Position numbers and translations under genes: made by a program. From positions 1-8,030 of the forward strand of contig RFSL01000035.1 in assembly GCA_009923965.1 (NCBI GenBank): a stretch of DNA of 8,030 nucleotides. The letters are read 5' to 3'. Source of the DNA: Flavobacteriia bacterium (GTDB lineage Bacteria > Bacteroidota > Bacteroidia > Flavobacteriales_D > Crocinitomicaceae). A model generated the notes under the pieces. It saw only the letters and a list, made by a program, of their open reading frames with translations, was not told the DNA's origin and did not search any database. Positions 6,423 to 8,030 of the stretch are shown piece after piece. Numbering within the stretch: the first letter of the stretch is position 1; every line of letters starts with the position of its first letter.

Positions 6423-6872
6423 ATGTATCAATTAAAGCGCAAACAAATTGTAAAAACAGACCTAAAAACCTGTTGGGATTTCTTTTCTTCCCCTCAAAAT
6501 TTAAAGCGAATTACTCCGCCATACATGGGTTTTAACATAAAATTTGACCTACCAGAAAAAATGTATGAAGGACTTATGATTGAATATTCTGTTAAGCCAT
6601 TATTAGGAATTCCAATGACCTGGATTACGGAAATAAAAACGGTTAAGGACAATTTATTTTTTGTTGACGAACAGCGAAAAGGCCCTTATAAAATTTGGCA
6701 TCACGAACACCATTTCAAAGAAGTTGAAGGAGGAATCGAAATGACAGATATTGTTTCTTATGAATTACCATTGGGAATTCTTGGGAAATTTGCTCATGCA
6801 CTTTTTGTAAAAAAGCAATTAGAAGGAATTTTCAATTTCCGAATAAATATGGTCGATGAAATATTCGCTTAA
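6423..6872 (+). CDS. SRPBCC/START-fold protein (polyketide cyclase-like), function unknown
   Basis: A small soluble 149-residue protein of the SRPBCC (helix-grip) superfamily. Family features visible are an N-terminal strand MYQLKRKQIVKT, the helix with LKTCWDFFSSPQNLKRITPP (a phrase typical of this branch), then antiparallel strands including PMTWITEIKTV, FVDEQRKGPYKIWHHEHHF and GIEMTDIVSYELPLG, and a long C-terminal helix ending FNFRINMVDEIF. This fold binds hydrophobic ligands, and members include polyketide cyclases, CoxG and the domain annotated 'cell division inhibitor' beside TIGR01777 epimerases. The WHHEHHF cluster is rich in histidine, but no enzymatic role can be claimed. There is no signal peptide. 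It appears monocistronic: a weak terminator overlaps its stop and the next gene has its own -7 element. The start is the first ATG, with an A/T-rich leader. Confidence 0.8.
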   Translation: MYQLKRKQIVKTDLKTCWDFFSSPQNLKRITPPYMGFNIKFDLPEKMYEGLMIEYSVKPLLGIPMTWITEIKTVKDNLFFVDEQRKGPYKIWHHEHHFKEVEGGIEMTDIVSYELPLGILGKFAHALFVKKQLEGIFNFRINMVDEIFA

Positions 6873-6883
6873 TATTCTTTTTT
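6860..6883 (+). terminator. Weak candidate intrinsic terminator
   Basis: AATATT (6860-6865) pairs with AATATT (6871-6876) around a 5-nt CGCTT loop, followed by C and six T residues (6878-6883). The stem is all A-T, so it would be unstable, and it overlaps the stop codon of the SRPBCC gene. The position fits a terminator before the ABC transporter genes, but the evidence is weak. Confidence 0.3.
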
Positions 6884-6916
6884 ACATTTAAATCAAATTA
6901 ATCGTTATTGAATTAT

Positions 6917-6924
6917 TAATTTTG
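6917..6924 (+). promoter_or_regulatory. Candidate -7 element of the ABC transporter operon, 5 bp from its ATG
   Basis: TAATTTTG matches the Bacteroidota -7 consensus TAnnTTTG and is followed by GGGCT and then the ATG at 6930. No clear TTTG -33 element is present 19-21 bp upstream. If active, the transcript would start at or very near the ATG, giving a leaderless or nearly leaderless mRNA. Confidence 0.4.
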
Positions 6925-6929
6925 GGGCT

Positions 6930-7841
6930 ATGTCAGAGGAGGTAATAAAAGTTGAGAAATTAGCCAAGAATTTCGGTTCATTTGAAGCAGTTCGCGATGT
7001 CTCCTTTACCGTAAATAAAGGCGATGTATTTGGATTTCTCGGTCCAAATGGTGCAGGAAAAAGCACAACAATTCGCTGCTTACTTTCACTTATTAGATTG
7101 AATGCTGGAACTATCCAAATGTTTGGTAAAAGTTATGCTACTCATCGCTACGAAATACTTTCAAAAATTGGAAGTATTATTGAAAAACCAGATTTTTACA
7201 ACTATTTATCAGCTCAAAAGAATTTAGAGATTTTTGCTCGGATTTCAGGGGCTACAGTTTCAACGAAAGAAATTCATGAAATGTTAGAATTTGTTGGCTT
7301 AGGCGGCAGAGGCAAAGATAAAACAAAGGGATTTTCTCATGGAATGAAGCAGCGCCTAGGAATCGCTCAAACCTTGTTGCATAAGCCAGAATTAATCATT
7401 TTAGATGAACCAACAACTGGATTAGACCCGCAGGGGATTATAGAAATTAGAAATCTTATTTTACGTCTAAAAAACGAGCAAAATAAAACCATTCTACTAT
7501 CCTCGCATCAACTTTCTGAAATCGAATTGATAGCCAACAGAATGGTAATTATAACAAAAGGTAAATCATTGGTAGAAGGAAATGTGCAAGAATTACTTAA
7601 TGCACAAGAATTGACAGTTAGATTGGAATTATCTGATGTAAATAAAGCAATTCCTTTAATTCAACAGCATTTTGCAAATGTAGAAATCACACGTATAAAC
7701 GAAGTTGAAATTTCACTGAGCATAGAAAAACAACAAGTTCCTCACCTTAATAAAATGTTAGGTGATAACAACATTCTTGTTTATGCTTTAGAGCCAAAAC
7801 GAAAATTAGAAGATTTTTTCATGAAAATAGTTCAGTCTTAA
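6930..7841 (+). CDS. ABC transporter ATP-binding protein (BcrA/ABC-2 type)
   Basis: Cytoplasmic ATPase subunit of an ABC-2 type exporter, 303 residues. The nucleotide-binding domain fills about residues 5-215: Walker A GPNGAGKST (38-46), signature FSHGMKQR (135-142), Walker B LIILDEP with E160, D-loop GLD (164-166) and switch H193 in SSHQLSEIE. The signature has His where LSGGQ proteins have Gly; BcrA-like members tolerate variation at this place, and GMKQRLGIA is typical of them. The last roughly 85 residues form the C-terminal extension usual for this subfamily. Relatives export antibiotics such as bacitracin, act in Nos or gliding systems, or have unknown cargo, so the substrate here cannot be named. 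The permease begins one base after its stop, indicating co-transcription and probable translational coupling. A -7 promoter element lies directly before its ATG. Confidence 0.93.
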   Translation: MSEEVIKVEKLAKNFGSFEAVRDVSFTVNKGDVFGFLGPNGAGKSTTIRCLLSLIRLNAGTIQMFGKSYATHRYEILSKIGSIIEKPDFYNYLSAQKNLEIFARISGATVSTKEIHEMLEFVGLGGRGKDKTKGFSHGMKQRLGIAQTLLHKPELIILDEPTTGLDPQGIIEIRNLILRLKNEQNKTILLSSHQLSEIELIANRMVIITKGKSLVEGNVQELLNAQELTVRLELSDVNKAIPLIQQHFANVEITRINEVEISLSIEKQQVPHLNKMLGDNNILVYALEPKRKLEDFFMKIVQS

Positions 7842-7842
7842 A

Positions 7843-8030
7843 ATGTTACTTAAAAATATCTACAACGAATTTATTAAGATTCTTGCAAAACCAAGAAGTT
7901 ACATAGGTATTGGTGCATTAACATTGTTGATTTGTATTATTTTATTTGCAATGAAAGCTGATGGTTCTTCTTTTATATCCTTCGTAACATCTTCTTTTGA
8001 ACAAACACTTTCATTTAATGGTACTATTTT
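7843..8030 (+). CDS. ABC transporter permease, N-terminal part, cut by window end
   Basis: An ATG one base after the ATPase stop (TAA-A-ATG) opens a frame that stays open to the window end, 62 codons. It begins MLLKNIYNEFIKILAKPRSY, a basic amphipathic lead-in typical of ABC-2 permeases, followed by a transmembrane helix at about 21-38 (IGIGALTLLICIILFAMK) and then a polar, probably extracytoplasmic stretch (DGSSFISFVTSSFEQ). Its tight spacing to the ATPase and this topology identify it as the membrane partner of the exporter. The remaining helices lie outside the window. Confidence 0.85.
   Translation, partial: MLLKNIYNEFIKILAKPRSYIGIGALTLLICIILFAMKADGSSFISFVTSSFEQTLSFNGTI

Noticed and set aside
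7588..7615. Local direct repeat of CAAGAATT within the ABC ATPase gene
   Set aside because: It lies in frame in coding sequence (QELLNAQEL) and is explained by similar neighbouring amino acids and codon use.

Overview
This 8 kb window looks like a stretch of ordinary chromosome from a low-GC member of the Bacteroidota, most likely Flavobacteriia-like. Three things support this. Start codons lack Shine-Dalgarno sequences. Several genes are preceded by the Bacteroidota-type -7 element TAnnTTTG, once paired with a TTTG -33 element. The proteins (a second-type UvrA, NhaC, an S1C trypsin-like peptidase and a BcrA-like ABC ATPase) read like flavobacterial versions. The taxon is inferred from these traits; no database search was possible.

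Layout. Positions 1-423 hold the C-terminal part of a trypsin-like serine peptidase that is cut by the left edge. Positions 424-843 are mostly non-coding. They contain small imperfect repeats, a tRNA-Lys(TTT) on the minus strand with its own promoter and terminator, and a divergent promoter for the next gene. Shikimate kinase (aroK, +) follows and runs tail-to-tail into uvrA (-), with the two coding ends overlapping by 21 bp. From the uvrA start, an NhaC-type Na+/H+ antiporter gene diverges (+). It meets gmhA (-) tail-to-tail, and the two stop codons share one TTAA. A 109 bp divergent gap with a palindrome separates gmhA from a small SRPBCC-fold protein (+). An ABC-2 type exporter begins after that: the ATPase, then 1 bp later the permease, which is cut by the right edge.

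The genes are mostly single transcription units for unrelated housekeeping jobs: chorismate synthesis (aroK), nucleotide excision repair (uvrA), ion and pH homeostasis (nhaC), LPS heptose synthesis (gmhA), and a transporter of unknown substrate. Only the ABC ATPase and permease form a clear operon. I see no CRISPR array, transposase, integrase, toxin-antitoxin pair or recognisable defence system.

The most notable observations are these: a UvrA that lacks half of the first C4 zinc site; -7 promoter elements only 4-5 bp from the start codons of uvrA and the ABC ATPase, suggesting leaderless or nearly leaderless mRNAs; overlapping divergent promoters between tRNA-Lys and aroK; and extreme tail-to-tail packing at both convergent gene pairs.
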